From: PALSA-1004 sp947474275
Lineage (GTDB): Bacteria > Pseudomonadota > Gammaproteobacteria > Burkholderiales > SG8-41
NCBI GenBank assembly: GCA_947474275.1
Contig: CANJHY010000001.1
Span: 1 to 64,000, forward strand
Length of the DNA: 64,000 nt
Reading direction: 5' to 3'
The notes under the pieces are model-generated. The model had not been told where the DNA came from and did not search any database. It saw only the letters and a list, made by a program, of their open reading frames with translations. The position numbers were made by a program, and so were the translations under genes. Below are positions 51,148-59,899 of the stretch, in pieces; positions within the stretch are counted from its first letter, which is position 1; each line of letters begins with the position of its first letter.

Positions 51148-51576
51148 TTACTGCGGGCTCTTGGAGAGGTCGTGGCTCTGGATCGCGTAGCCGCGGTCGC
51201 GGTAGAACTTGAAACGCTCGCGCGCCTGGCCGCGGTCTTGCTCGTCGAGGCTGACGATTTCGATCAGGCGCTGAAAGCGGCTGAAGAAAGGCGGCCATTC
51301 GGCGCGCAGATTAATCAGCACCTCGTCGTGCAGCGGATCGGCCCCGTCGTGATCGACGATGACCGGCGTGACCGCCGCGAGAGGATCGCCCGGCGTGCAG
51401 TGCGGAATGAAGCTCACCGCCTGCGCCGTCCACAGCACGCGGCTGAATCGCTGGCTCGCGTCGGCATCCGCGCAGAAAGCGAGCACCCGCATGCCGCGCG
51501 CGCAGGCCTTGGCGCTCAACGCGCACGCGGTCTGCAGCTTGTTCTCGACGTGAAAATAAAAGTCGATCTGGGTCAT
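51148..51576 (-). CDS. holC: DNA polymerase III chi subunit
   Basis: A 142-residue protein of the clamp-loader accessory pair chi-psi, which links the replisome to SSB. TQIDFYFHVENKLQTACAL at the N-terminus and VLWTAQAVSFIPHCTPGD are typical of HolC. Position between pepA and valS is the conserved proteobacterial order pepA-holC-valS. It ends 13 bases before the valS extension starts. Confidence 0.9.
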   Translation of the reverse strand: MTQIDFYFHVENKLQTACALSAKACARGMRVLAFCADADASQRFSRVLWTAQAVSFIPHCTPGDPLAAVTPVIVDHDGADPLHDEVLINLRAEWPPFFSRFQRLIEIVSLDEQDRGQARERFKFYRDRGYAIQSHDLSKSPQ

Positions 51577-51649
51577 GAAGGCAGGATGCAGGATTCAGCG
51601 GTATCGCGAACGGGACAGCATGAATTCAAGGTCGGTCCTGACGGTTCAA

Positions 51650-53137
51650 TCAGCTTTTTGCAGCGCGGTCGATCAGGTATTGCGTGAGCAGCGGCACGGG
51701 CCGTCCGGTCGCGCCCTTGGCGGCGCCGGATTTCCACGCGACACCGGCGATGTCCAGATGTGCCCATTTGAATTTCTTGGTGAAGCGCGCCAGAAAACAG
51801 GCTGCCGTGACGCTGCCGGCAGGCCGCCCGCCGATGTTGGCGAAATCGGCGAAGTTGCTCTTTAACTGCTCCTGGTAATCGTCCCACAGCGGCAAATGCC
51901 AGGCGCGGTCGTGCGTGGTCTGCCCGGCGGCAAGCAGTTCCTGCGCAAGGGCGTCGTCGTTGGCAAAGAGGCCGCTGGCGACGTGGCCGAGCGCAATCAC
52001 GCAGGCGCCGGTGAGGGTGGCGATGTCGACGACGGCCTGCGGCTCGAAGCGCTCCGCGTAAGTCAGCGCGTCGCACAGGATGAGGCGGCCTTCGGCGTCG
52101 GTGTTGAGGATTTCCACCGTCAGGCCCGACATGCTGGTGACGATGTCGCCGGGTTTGGTGGCGCTGCCGCCCGGCATGTTTTCGGTAGCGGGAACGATGC
52201 CGATGACGTTGATCGGCAGCTTGAGTTCGGCGACCGCGCGCAGCGTGCCGAGCACGCTCGCCGCGCCGCACATGTCGAATTTCATTTCGTCCATTTCGGG
52301 CGCCGGCTTCAGCGAGATGCCGCCGGTGTCGAAAGTGACGCCTTTGCCGACCAGAGCGTAAGGTTTCTGGCCGCGCGGCCCGCCCTCGTACTTGAGCACG
52401 ATGAGCTTGGGCGGTTCGTCACTGCCGCGCGCCACCGACAGGAGAGAACCCATGCCGAGCTTTTCCATGTCTTTGCGCTCGAGCACCTGCACGCCCAGCT
52501 TGTATTGCCTGGCAAGCGTGCGGGCGGCGTCCGCGAGATATGCCGGCGTGCACACGTTGCCCGGCAGGTTGCCGAGGTCTTTGGCGAGGCTCATGCCGTG
52601 CGCGATCGCAGCGCCTTGCTTCAACCCGCTTTGGCCCGCCTTGAGTTCGCTGCGCTCGCCGACCAGCAACGTCAAATGCCGCACGCCGCGCGCCTGCTCG
52701 CGTTTGCTTTTCATGCGATCGAAGTGATAAGCCGCGTCGCTGGCGGCGATGGCCGCCTGGGCAGCGCGCCAGGCGATATCGCGCTGTTTGACGCCCGCCG
52801 ACAGGCACAGCACAGCGTCGGTGACGCCGGTTTGTTTCAGCGCGGCGATGGCCTTGGTGACGGCGCTGCGATATTTGCCATCGTCGAATTCGCGTTCGCG
52901 GCCGAGCCCGACGAGCAGCACGCGGGCAGCGGAGACGCGCGGCACCTGGTGCAGCATCAGCGTGGTGCCGGCCTTGCCTTCCATGTCGCCGCGTTTCAGC
53001 GCCGCGGTCAGCTGTCCGCGCGATGCGCGATCGAGAGAGGCGCCAGCCGCCGACAGCTTGCGCGGTTCGAATACCCCGATGATGATGCAACCGCTGCGGA
53101 TGCGCTCCGGGCCACCGCTTTTTATGCTAAATTCCAC
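51650..53137 (-). CDS. pepA: leucyl aminopeptidase PepA (M17)
   Basis: A 495-residue cytosolic di-zinc aminopeptidase. The C-terminal catalytic domain has VGKGVTFDTGGISLKP (metal-binding Lys and Asp) and the M17 signature NTDAEGRLILCDALTYAE. The N-terminal macro-like domain occupies about residues 1-165. Length is standard. It is followed by holC and is divergent from lptF, with about 80 bases between the starts; this divergence is conserved in many proteobacteria. Confidence 0.94.
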   Translation of the reverse strand: MEFSIKSGGPERIRSGCIIIGVFEPRKLSAAGASLDRASRGQLTAALKRGDMEGKAGTTLMLHQVPRVSAARVLLVGLGREREFDDGKYRSAVTKAIAALKQTGVTDAVLCLSAGVKQRDIAWRAAQAAIAASDAAYHFDRMKSKREQARGVRHLTLLVGERSELKAGQSGLKQGAAIAHGMSLAKDLGNLPGNVCTPAYLADAARTLARQYKLGVQVLERKDMEKLGMGSLLSVARGSDEPPKLIVLKYEGGPRGQKPYALVGKGVTFDTGGISLKPAPEMDEMKFDMCGAASVLGTLRAVAELKLPINVIGIVPATENMPGGSATKPGDIVTSMSGLTVEILNTDAEGRLILCDALTYAERFEPQAVVDIATLTGACVIALGHVASGLFANDDALAQELLAAGQTTHDRAWHLPLWDDYQEQLKSNFADFANIGGRPAGSVTAACFLARFTKKFKWAHLDIAGVAWKSGAAKGATGRPVPLLTQYLIDRAAKS

Positions 53138-53216
53138 GCCGTTCTCCTGAGGATTAGTCGTTACGGGATATCACTGATTATCTTCGCTATCCGGGCAAAA
53201 ATCAAAGCGCGTCCGC

Positions 53217-54299
53217 GTGAAAATATTTCATAATTCGCTGGTGCGGGAATGCGCCGGTACCGCGATCGCGACGTTCGTGGTGCTGCTCGGCATTACGGTG
53301 ACGACGCAGCTGGTGCGTTTCCTCGGACTCGCTGCCGGCGGCTCGATCACGTTTACCGGTGTTTTCGCGCTGCTGGCGCTCACCTCCTTCAACTACCTGC
53401 CGGTATTGCTGTCGCTGACGCTGTTCATAGCGGTGCTGATGACGCTGACGCGCAGTTACCGCGATTCCGAGATGATCGTCTGGTTCAGCGCGGGGATGAG
53501 CCTCACGCGCTGGGTGCGTCCGGTGCTGTCGTTCGCGGTGCCCATCGTGATCCTGGTCGCGCTGTTAAGCCTGCTGCTGTCGCCGTGGGCGATCACCAAG
53601 AGTGAAGAGTTCAGGAACTACATGGACAACCGCGACGACGTGACGCAGGTGACGCCCGGCGTATTTCGCGAGTCGAAACAAAGTGAGCGAGTGTTTTTCG
53701 TCGAGAACGTCAACGAAGGCGAGAACATGGTCGCCAACGTGTTCGTAAGTTCCACGCAGCACCATAAAACCGGCGTGATGGTCGCCAAGCGCGGCTTCAT
53801 GCAGACCGTCGAGAACGGCGACCGCTTCCTCGTGCTGTTGAACGGCCGGCGCTACGAAGGCACTCCGGGCACCACCGATTACAAGGTCAGCGAATTCGAG
53901 CGCTACGCGATGCGCATCGAAGCGCGCGAAGCCAAGGCATCGACGCCGTCCGCCAAGTCGCTGCCGACGCTGGCGCTGCTGCGCGACCCGAATCCGCTCA
54001 ATCAGGGTGAGTTCGCCTGGCGCATCGGGCTGCCGCTGTCGGCGCTGATACTGGCGCTGCTGGCAATTCCGCTGTCTTTTGTCAATCCGCGAGCGGGGCG
54101 GTCGCTCAATCTCGTGATGGCGATCCTGGTCTACATGATTTACAACAACGTCATCAGCATCGCCCAGGCGTGGATCGCGCAGCAGCGCGTGAGCCTTCCT
54201 GTCGGCGTGCTGGGCGTGCACGCGATCATGATCGTTCTCCTGTTGCTGCTCTTTTGCCGGCGCCTGACGCTGTTCTCGGTGTTTCGTTTCCTCAAATGA
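53217..54299 (+). CDS. lptF: LPS export permease LptF
   Basis: A 360-residue inner-membrane subunit of the LptB2FG ABC transporter that extracts lipopolysaccharide from the inner membrane. Six helices flank a periplasmic beta-jellyroll (about residues 130-255). The opening MKIFHNSLVRECAGTAIATF and the C-terminal LSFVNPRAGRSLNLVMAIL are characteristic. The start is GTG at 53217. Its TGA overlaps the ATG of lptG (ATGA). Confidence 0.92.
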   Translation: MKIFHNSLVRECAGTAIATFVVLLGITVTTQLVRFLGLAAGGSITFTGVFALLALTSFNYLPVLLSLTLFIAVLMTLTRSYRDSEMIVWFSAGMSLTRWVRPVLSFAVPIVILVALLSLLLSPWAITKSEEFRNYMDNRDDVTQVTPGVFRESKQSERVFFVENVNEGENMVANVFVSSTQHHKTGVMVAKRGFMQTVENGDRFLVLLNGRRYEGTPGTTDYKVSEFERYAMRIEAREAKASTPSAKSLPTLALLRDPNPLNQGEFAWRIGLPLSALILALLAIPLSFVNPRAGRSLNLVMAILVYMIYNNVISIAQAWIAQQRVSLPVGVLGVHAIMIVLLLLLFCRRLTLFSVFRFLK

Positions 54300-55369
54300 A
54301 AATCATCCGGCGCTACCTGTCGGCCGAGATAACCACGTCCACGCTGCTGGTGTTCGCGGCGCTGCTGATGCTGTTGGCGCTCTTTGACCTGATTCACGAG
54401 TTGGGCGAAATCGGCAAGGGCAGCTACCGGCTGCCGCATATTTTTGCGTACGTGTTGCTGAGCGTGCCGGGCCACATTTACGAACTGTTCCCGATTGCGG
54501 CGCTGATCGGCACGCTGTTCGCGCTGGCCCAGCTCGTCGCCAATTCCGAATACACGGTGATGCGGGTTTCCGGCGTCTCGATACCGCGCATGGCGCTGAC
54601 GCTGGTCGAGGTCGGGCTCTTGTTTTCCGTGCTGACTTTTGTCATCGGGGAGTTCATCGCGCCGCCCGCCGAGCAATTCGCCCAGCAGTTGCGCGCCAAG
54701 GCAATTACCGGAGTGATCGCGCAGGAATTCCGCTCCGGCTTGTGGGTCAAGGACGACCGCAGTTTCGTCAACGTCGCCCAGGTGCTGCCCGAGTCGGTGT
54801 TGCAGGGCGTGAAGATTTACGAATTCGACCCCGATCACCGGTTGCGCCGGATCAGTCTCGCGCAGCGCGCCGAATACCGGCAAGGCAATACCTGGCGTCT
54901 GCACGAAGTGGTGCAGACCAATTTCGAGAACGACAATATGACGGTGGACCGCATCGCCGAAGCCGACTGGCATTCGGTACTGGAGCCGGGCTTGTTGAGC
55001 GTGCTCATGCTGGTGCCGGAGCAGATGTCGGCGTGGGCGTTGTACTCGTTCGTGCAGCATTTGCGCGAGAACAACCAGCAGACATCGCGCCACGAGATCG
55101 CGTTCTGGAACAAGCTGATCTATCCGTTCGCGGTGCTGGTGATGATGGTGCTGGCTCTGCCGTTCGCTTATTACCAGCAGCGCGCCGGCGGGGTTGGCGG
55201 CAAGTTGTTCGCGGGCATCATGCTCGGCATCGGTTTCTGGATGCTCGGGCGTTTGTTTACTTACCTCGGGTTGCTGCGCGACTGGCCGCCGTTCTGGAGT
55301 GCGATCCTGCCGACGCTGATGTTTCTCAGCCTGGCGATGGTGATGATGTGGTGGGGGGAGAGAAGGTAA
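54296..55369 (+). CDS. lptG: LPS export permease LptG
   Basis: A 357-residue partner of LptF with the same six-helix and jellyroll layout. It opens MKIIRRYLSAEITTSTLLVF and has ALPFAYYQQRAGGVGGKLFA near residue 285. ATG 54296 shares bases with the lptF stop, so translation is coupled; longer in-frame starts lie inside lptF. The stop lies at the edge of an imperfect inverted repeat that extends to the convergent RDD gene. Confidence 0.92.
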   Translation: MKIIRRYLSAEITTSTLLVFAALLMLLALFDLIHELGEIGKGSYRLPHIFAYVLLSVPGHIYELFPIAALIGTLFALAQLVANSEYTVMRVSGVSIPRMALTLVEVGLLFSVLTFVIGEFIAPPAEQFAQQLRAKAITGVIAQEFRSGLWVKDDRSFVNVAQVLPESVLQGVKIYEFDPDHRLRRISLAQRAEYRQGNTWRLHEVVQTNFENDNMTVDRIAEADWHSVLEPGLLSVLMLVPEQMSAWALYSFVQHLRENNQQTSRHEIAFWNKLIYPFAVLVMMVLALPFAYYQQRAGGVGGKLFAGIMLGIGFWMLGRLFTYLGLLRDWPPFWSAILPTLMFLSLAMVMMWWGERR

Positions 55370-55456
55370 GGCGGAAGGATGAGGGATGAAGGATGGATAA
55401 GAAACCTGAGCGCCCTTAGGCAGTCACTGATCCTTCCGCCTTCATCCTTCCGCCTT
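55369..55456. repeat. imperfect inverted repeat between lptG and the RDD gene
   Basis: The left arm AGGCGGAAGGATGAGGGATG (continuing GAAGGATGG) and the right arm, ATCCTTCCGCCTTCATCCTT then CCGCCTT, are nearly complementary over about 27 bases around a 32-base loop. The right arm overlaps the 3' end of the RDD gene and encodes its unusual tail. Similar purine/pyrimidine-rich palindromes flank ilvC. Confidence 0.75.
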
Positions 55457-55892
55457 CGTCTTTAATGAGCCGCGTGCCCGCCAGCCGGTCGTGCAGAAAC
55501 TGGCGGTCACGGTCGCCGAGCGCCCACCAAAAGCCGACGCCGCACAAGGCGGTTCCCACGAGCGCGAACAGGTAGCGCTGTGCCGCTTTTTTCACTGGAA
55601 TTGCTGCGCCGTCGTTCATCACCAGACGGATGTGCCACGTTTTCATCGGCAGGGTTTGTCCGCTGTGCGTCCAGCAATAGATAAAGTACGCCGCGGTAAT
55701 GGCGAGCAGATACGCCTGGAACAGCGGGCGGGCGAGCGCGACCGGGAGCAGGGGATTGATGACCAGGAATAACCAGGCGGCGATAAACAATATCGCCGTC
55801 AGCAGCAGCATTTCGTAGCACAGGCTGCCCAGGCGTCGTCCCATGCGTGCAGCGGCAACCGGGGCAGCGGCGGGCGCCGCATGGTCTTTCAA
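55416..55892 (-). CDS. RDD-family membrane protein
   Basis: A 158-residue inner-membrane protein with three to four helices. The RDD pattern is visible in AARMGRRLGSLCYEMLLLTA near the N-terminus and in RDRQFLHDRLAGTRLI near the C-terminus. Function of the family is poorly defined (ion or small-molecule transport suggested for some). The last 15 or so residues (KDEGGRMKAEGSVTA) are encoded by the intergenic inverted repeat and look like an acquired tail; RDD proteins normally end near the L-A-G-T block. It is followed upstream by the DUF3106 gene, 16 bases away. Confidence 0.83.
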   Translation of the reverse strand: MKDHAAPAAAPVAAARMGRRLGSLCYEMLLLTAILFIAAWLFLVINPLLPVALARPLFQAYLLAITAAYFIYCWTHSGQTLPMKTWHIRLVMNDGAAIPVKKAAQRYLFALVGTALCGVGFWWALGDRDRQFLHDRLAGTRLIKDEGGRMKAEGSVTA

Positions 55893-55908
55893 GCGGGAGA
55901 GTTCGCAG

Positions 55909-56361
55909 CTACTGCGAGGTGGTGGTTGCCGAGCTGTCGGTAGCGGGCTCGACCTTGGGGGCCAGCGATTGCTGGTACTGCTGCCATTGCGCCTTGACCT
56001 GCTCGCGTTTTTCGGGCGGCAATTTCTTGATGGTCTTGTAATTTTCGCGCGCGACGCGGCGCTGCTCCGGCGTGAGCTTGGCCCAGTCTTTCATTTGCGC
56101 CTGCAGCCGCTGCTGCTGCTCCGGTTTCATTTTCGGATAGGCTTTCGCGACCTTGACCCATTTGGCGCGGCGCAGGGTGTCGAGTTCTTTCCAGTCGTCC
56201 TTGAGCGGCGCCAGCACGGTCTGCTGCGCCGGGGTCAGCTCCGTCCACTCGGGCTTGGCCGGTTTGGGCTGAACGGCTGCTTTGGGCTGGAGGGGCGCGG
56301 CGGCAATGACCGGGGCGGCGAGGCTCAGACCCAGAACTATTGCGACGAGCGCTTTAACCAT
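55909..56361 (-). CDS. DUF3106 protein, exported
   Basis: A 150-residue protein with a signal peptide (ALVAIVLGLSLAAPVIAAA). It is highly charged and helical, with repeated motifs LTPAQQTVLAPL, MKPEQQQRLQAQM, LTPEQRRVARENY and LPPEKREQVKAQW, as in DUF3106 proteins that lie beside ECF sigma factors in betaproteobacteria. It probably resides in the periplasm and may take part in sensing for the sigma-factor module. The start overlaps the end of the DUF3619 gene by 25 bases. Confidence 0.85.
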   Translation of the reverse strand: MVKALVAIVLGLSLAAPVIAAAPLQPKAAVQPKPAKPEWTELTPAQQTVLAPLKDDWKELDTLRRAKWVKVAKAYPKMKPEQQQRLQAQMKDWAKLTPEQRRVARENYKTIKKLPPEKREQVKAQWQQYQQSLAPKVEPATDSSATTTSQ

Positions 56362-56720
56362 GCTTCGAAGTTGTTATCCAGATAAGCGTTGATGGGCAGA
56401 TCGTCGCTCAGCAGGCTGACGTCGATTTCGGCGATGTCATTGGCCTGTATCACCACCTGCCAGTAAGTGGCACCGGTCAGGCTCAATACCAGCAGGCCGA
56501 GCGCGAGCAGATTGCGTGCATTGAAATGGCGGTTATGGCTGACACGGAATGCCATGTCGCCGGCCCAGGCGAGGCCGAACACCGGCTGCGGCGCTTCGCG
56601 GTAGCGGTCAAGCGCTGCCTGACGCGACGATTGCAGCTGGTACGCGGTGCCCTGCTTGATATTGCCCAGCCCCTGATTGAGGCGCTGGATGATTTTGCCT
56701 GCTAGTTCCTGTTCATTCAT
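56337..56720 (-). CDS. DUF3619 membrane protein, possible anti-sigma factor
   Basis: A 127-residue protein with a cytoplasmic N-terminal part (MNEQELAGKIIQRLNQGLGN), one membrane helix (NLLALGLLVLSLTGATYWQV, about residues 70-88) and a short periplasmic tail. It matches DUF3619, which co-occurs with ECF sigma factors. Its start overlaps the sigma-factor stop by four bases. One-helix topology and this coupling fit an anti-sigma factor, but that function is inferred. Confidence 0.82.
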   Translation of the reverse strand: MNEQELAGKIIQRLNQGLGNIKQGTAYQLQSSRQAALDRYREAPQPVFGLAWAGDMAFRVSHNRHFNARNLLALGLLVLSLTGATYWQVVIQANDIAEIDVSLLSDDLPINAYLDNNFEAWLKRSSQ

Positions 56721-57436
56721 AGCGAAATTCCCTTATCTTTCAGCAGCTCCGCCAATGCATGCGTGGCTCGTGAGCAGTGAGTTTTCACGCTCCCTTCCGA
56801 GCAACCCATGACTGCCGCCGCTTCTGCGACATCCATTTCCTCCCAATAACGCAGCAGGAACGCTTGGCGTTGACGTTGCGGCAGCTTATGGAGTGCTTTT
56901 TCAATGATTTCAAGCGTTTGGGCTTGCTGCAACTGATCCGAAGGCGCGCCCTGCGGATTGGAGTTCGATTGCACCTCCAAAGTTTCCAGCGGATCGTAGT
57001 CGTCGTCGCCGTCAGGCCCGCCCAGCGACGACATCTGGGTTGTCCACAGGGAGCGCACTTTCTGGCGCCGGAAATAATCCCGTATGGTGTTCTGCAAAAT
57101 GCGCTGAAACAGCATCGGCAGCTCCACCGCCGGGCGCGCCGCGTACTTGTTGGACAGTTTCATCATCGCGTCCTGCACCGCGTCCAGCGCGACCTGTTCG
57201 TCGCGCGCGGCGAAAAACGCCTGCTTGAACGCGCGGCGTTCGACCGCGGCGAGAAAGTCCGAAAGTTCCTTGCGGGTAGCCAGTGGAATCCGCCTTTGTG
57301 ATGAGCCCGGTCGCGCCGGGCTTCGCGTTGTGTTTATGCTGCGCAGTGGCCACGACGTAGAGCGCTCCGAAATAACGTGTGCGCTCTTCCCGGCGTTGAC
57401 GCCGTTTCGACTGCGGGCTGAATTTATCCAAGGCAT
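56717..57436 (-). CDS. ECF-type RNA polymerase sigma factor
   Basis: A sigma-70-family (ECF) regulator. Region 2 is seen as DFLAAVERRAFKQAFFA, ALDAVQDAMMKLSNKY and LFQRILQNTIRDYFRRQKVR. Region 4 is seen as LHKLPQRQRQAFLLRYWEEM followed by CSEGSVKTHCSRATHALAEL. The conserved protein starts near ATRKELSDFL, where no ATG, GTG or TTG exists: only CTG (57283, with AGGCGG five bases upstream) or ATT. The nearest in-frame ATG is 57436, which adds about 50 unconserved residues. The start is therefore unresolved. DUF3619 and DUF3106 genes follow as a coupled module. It diverges from ilvB. Confidence 0.82.
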   Translation of the reverse strand: MPWINSARSRNGVNAGKSAHVISERSTSWPLRSINTTRSPARPGSSQRRIPLATRKELSDFLAAVERRAFKQAFFAARDEQVALDAVQDAMMKLSNKYAARPAVELPMLFQRILQNTIRDYFRRQKVRSLWTTQMSSLGGPDGDDDYDPLETLEVQSNSNPQGAPSDQLQQAQTLEIIEKALHKLPQRQRQAFLLRYWEEMDVAEAAAVMGCSEGSVKTHCSRATHALAELLKDKGISL

Positions 57437-57594
57437 CTTAACAAAACGCGTAGTCACTGCAAGTTGACCCGCGCCGTATATTGCCAAGTCGGCGGTATCA
57501 TGCTGTTTAATCAGATATTTAGCTTGACCAAACGAGGCGTAAAAGGTATCGTTCGCGGTTCTGTGTTTCGCTTGTAAATCAACAAGGTTGAGCT

Positions 57595-59310
57595 ATGGAA
57601 TTGAACGGCGCCGAGATCGTGGTGCGTTGTTTGCAGGGAGAGGGCGTCGATTACGTGTTCGGCTACCCGGGCGGCGCCGTGCTGCACCTTTACGACGCAT
57701 TGTTCAAGCAGGACAAAGTGAAGCACATCCTGGCCCGTCATGAGCAGGGGGCGGTCCACGCCGCTGACGGCTATTCGCGCTCAACCGAAAAAATCGGCGT
57801 CGCGCTGGTCACCTCGGGTCCCGGCGTGACCAATGCCATCACCGGCATCGCGACCGCCTACATGGATTCGATCCCCATGGTGATCATCACTGGCCAGGTG
57901 CCGACGCACGCGATCGGCCAGGACGCGTTCCAGGAATGCGACACCGTCGGCATTACACGCCCCTGCGTGAAGCACAACTTCCTGATCAAGGACGTGAAAG
58001 ACATCGCGGCCACTATCAAGAAAGCGTTTTACATCGCGGGGACGGGACGGCCGGGCCCGGTGGTGGTCGATATTCCGAAAGACATCACTTCGCCGGCGGC
58101 GAAAGCCGAATTCGAATATCCGAAGTCGGTCAGCATGCGCTCGTACAACCCGGTCGTGAAAGGCCATGCCGGTCAGATCAAGAAAGCGGTGCAGCTTCTG
58201 ATGCGAGCGAAGCGGCCGATGATCTACGCCGGTGGCGGCGTCGTGCTCGGCAACGCGGCAGCGGAACTCGCCCAGCTCGTGCGTTTGCTTGGCTTCCCCT
58301 GCACCAACACATTGATGGGGCTGGGCGGTTATCCGGCCACCGACCGCCAGTTCGTCGGCATGCTCGGCATGCACGGCACTTATGAAGCCAACATGGCGAT
58401 GCAGCACTGCGACGTGCTGCTGGCGATAGGGGCGCGTTTCGACGATCGCGTGATCGGCAATCCCAAGCATTTCTTCGAGGAGCCGCGCACCATCATCCAC
58501 GTCGACGTCGATCCGTCTTCGATTTCGAAGCGCGTCAAGGTCGATGTGCCCATCGTCGGCAACGTGCGCCCGGTGCTGCAGGAGCTCATCAAGCAGGCGC
58601 AGGCATCCAGGGACAAACCGGACGCCGGCGGGTTGAAGGCGTGGTGGAAGCAGATCGACCAGTGGCGCGGGCGCGATTGCCTCAAGTACGCGCGCACGTC
58701 CAAGATCATCAAGCCACAGTTCGTGATCGAAAAGCTCTGGGAGCTGACGAAAGGCGATGCATTTGTGACGTCCGACGTCGGCCAGCACCAGATGTGGGCG
58801 GCGCAATACTACAAGTTCGACAAACCGCGGCGCTGGATCAACTCTGGCGGGCTCGGCACCATGGGGTTCGGTCTGCCGGCGGCGATGGGCGTGCGGCTCG
58901 CCCACCCCAAGGCGACGGTCGCCTGCATCACCGGCGAGGGCAGCATCCAGATGTGCATCCAGGAATTGTCGACCTGCAAGCAGTACCATTTGCCGATCAA
59001 GATCATCAACCTCAACAACCGCTACCTCGGCATGGTGCGGCAATGGCAGCAGGTCGATTATTCGAGCCGCTATTCGGAGTCGTACATGGATGCCCTGCCG
59101 GATTTCGTCAAGCTCGCGGAAGCGTACGGCCACGTCGGTATGCTGATCGACAAGCCGGCCGACGTCGAGCCGGCCCTCAAAGAAGCGTTGAAGTTGAAGG
59201 ATCGCCTGGTGTTCATGGACTTCATTACCGATCAGACCGAGAACGTGTGGCCGATGGTGAAGGCGGGCCGCGGCCTCTCCGAGATGCTGCTCGGTTCGGA
59301 AGATCTCTAA
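57595..59310 (+). CDS. ilvB: acetolactate synthase large subunit
   Basis: TPP-dependent catalytic subunit of acetohydroxyacid synthase, first common step of isoleucine, valine and leucine synthesis. The 571 residues show the three expected domains. ILARHEQGAVHAADGYSR has the TPP-activating Glu, and the TPP motif is CITGEGSIQMCIQELSTCK. FAD-binding and central-domain blocks such as MLGMHGTYEANMAM are intact. AAGGTTGAG lies just upstream of the ATG. ilvH follows after ten bases and ilvC after that, forming an ilvBHC cluster. Confidence 0.95.
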   Translation: MELNGAEIVVRCLQGEGVDYVFGYPGGAVLHLYDALFKQDKVKHILARHEQGAVHAADGYSRSTEKIGVALVTSGPGVTNAITGIATAYMDSIPMVIITGQVPTHAIGQDAFQECDTVGITRPCVKHNFLIKDVKDIAATIKKAFYIAGTGRPGPVVVDIPKDITSPAAKAEFEYPKSVSMRSYNPVVKGHAGQIKKAVQLLMRAKRPMIYAGGGVVLGNAAAELAQLVRLLGFPCTNTLMGLGGYPATDRQFVGMLGMHGTYEANMAMQHCDVLLAIGARFDDRVIGNPKHFFEEPRTIIHVDVDPSSISKRVKVDVPIVGNVRPVLQELIKQAQASRDKPDAGGLKAWWKQIDQWRGRDCLKYARTSKIIKPQFVIEKLWELTKGDAFVTSDVGQHQMWAAQYYKFDKPRRWINSGGLGTMGFGLPAAMGVRLAHPKATVACITGEGSIQMCIQELSTCKQYHLPIKIINLNNRYLGMVRQWQQVDYSSRYSESYMDALPDFVKLAEAYGHVGMLIDKPADVEPALKEALKLKDRLVFMDFITDQTENVWPMVKAGRGLSEMLLGSEDL

Positions 59311-59320
59311 GGGGGCGGCG

Positions 59321-59812
59321 ATGCGACATATTATTTCCGTGCTCCTCGAAAACGAACCTGGCGCGCTGTCGCGCGTGGTGGGATTGTTTTCCGCGCGCGG
59401 CTACAACATTGAAACGCTGACGGTGGCGCCGACCGAGGACGTGACGCTGTCGCGCATGACGATAGTGACCGCGGGTTCGGACGAGGTGATCGAGCAGATC
59501 AACAAGCAGCTCAACAAGCTGATCGAAGTGGTGAAGGTGATTGATTTGTCCGATGGCGATCACATCGAGCGCGAACTGATGCTGGTCAAGGTGCGCGCGG
59601 TGGGCAAGGACCGCGAGGAAATGAAACGCATGGCCGATATTTTCCGCGGTCGCATCATCGACGTCACCGACAAGGACTATACGATCGAGTTGACGGGCAC
59701 CGGCTCAAAGCTCGATGCGTTCCTGAACGCCATCGATCGCCGCGCGATCCTGGAGACCGTGCGCACCGGCGCGTCCGGCATCGGTCGCGGCGACCGCATA
59801 CTTAAAATCTAG
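59321..59812 (+). CDS. ilvH: acetolactate synthase regulatory subunit
   Basis: A 163-residue subunit with an N-terminal ACT domain (MRHIISVLLENEPGALSRVV, then GLFSARGYNIETLTVAPTED) that binds valine for feedback inhibition, and a C-terminal domain (MADIFRGRIIDVTDKDYTIE). Standard length. It activates and regulates IlvB. It lies ten bases after ilvB; GGGGGCGG precedes the ATG. Confidence 0.95.
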   Translation: MRHIISVLLENEPGALSRVVGLFSARGYNIETLTVAPTEDVTLSRMTIVTAGSDEVIEQINKQLNKLIEVVKVIDLSDGDHIERELMLVKVRAVGKDREEMKRMADIFRGRIIDVTDKDYTIELTGTGSKLDAFLNAIDRRAILETVRTGASGIGRGDRILKI

Positions 59813-59899
59813 TGGGGTGGCAGGCGCGAGGCGCGAGACGGTAGAACCTTACCACTTGCTCCTCACTCCTCGCCCCCCACGCTTTTAAAAGAGGGAAAC
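59813..59899. repeat. purine/pyrimidine-rich imperfect palindrome between ilvH and ilvC
   Basis: Left half GTGGGGTGGCAGGCGCGAGG and right half CTCCTCACTCCTCGCCCCCC (then AC) are roughly complementary. It resembles the elements after lptG and after ilvC and may affect mRNA stability or partial termination. Confidence 0.5.

Noticed and set aside
49053..51212. 719-residue open frame antisense to valS
   Set aside because: It lies wholly opposite a well-supported synthetase, has Arg/Ala/Val-rich composition typical of GC-rich shadow frames and no recognisable motif.
51896..53233. 445-residue frame antisense to pepA
   Set aside because: pepA is unambiguous and this frame has no homology pattern.
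57500..57577. possible 25-residue ilvB leader peptide (MLFNQIFSLTKRGVK...)
   Set aside because: It has several Ile, Val and Leu codons but they are scattered, no ribosome site precedes it, and no attenuator hairpin with a T run follows before ilvB.
57781..59133. 450-residue frame antisense to ilvB
   Set aside because: ilvB is unambiguous; His/Arg-rich shadow.
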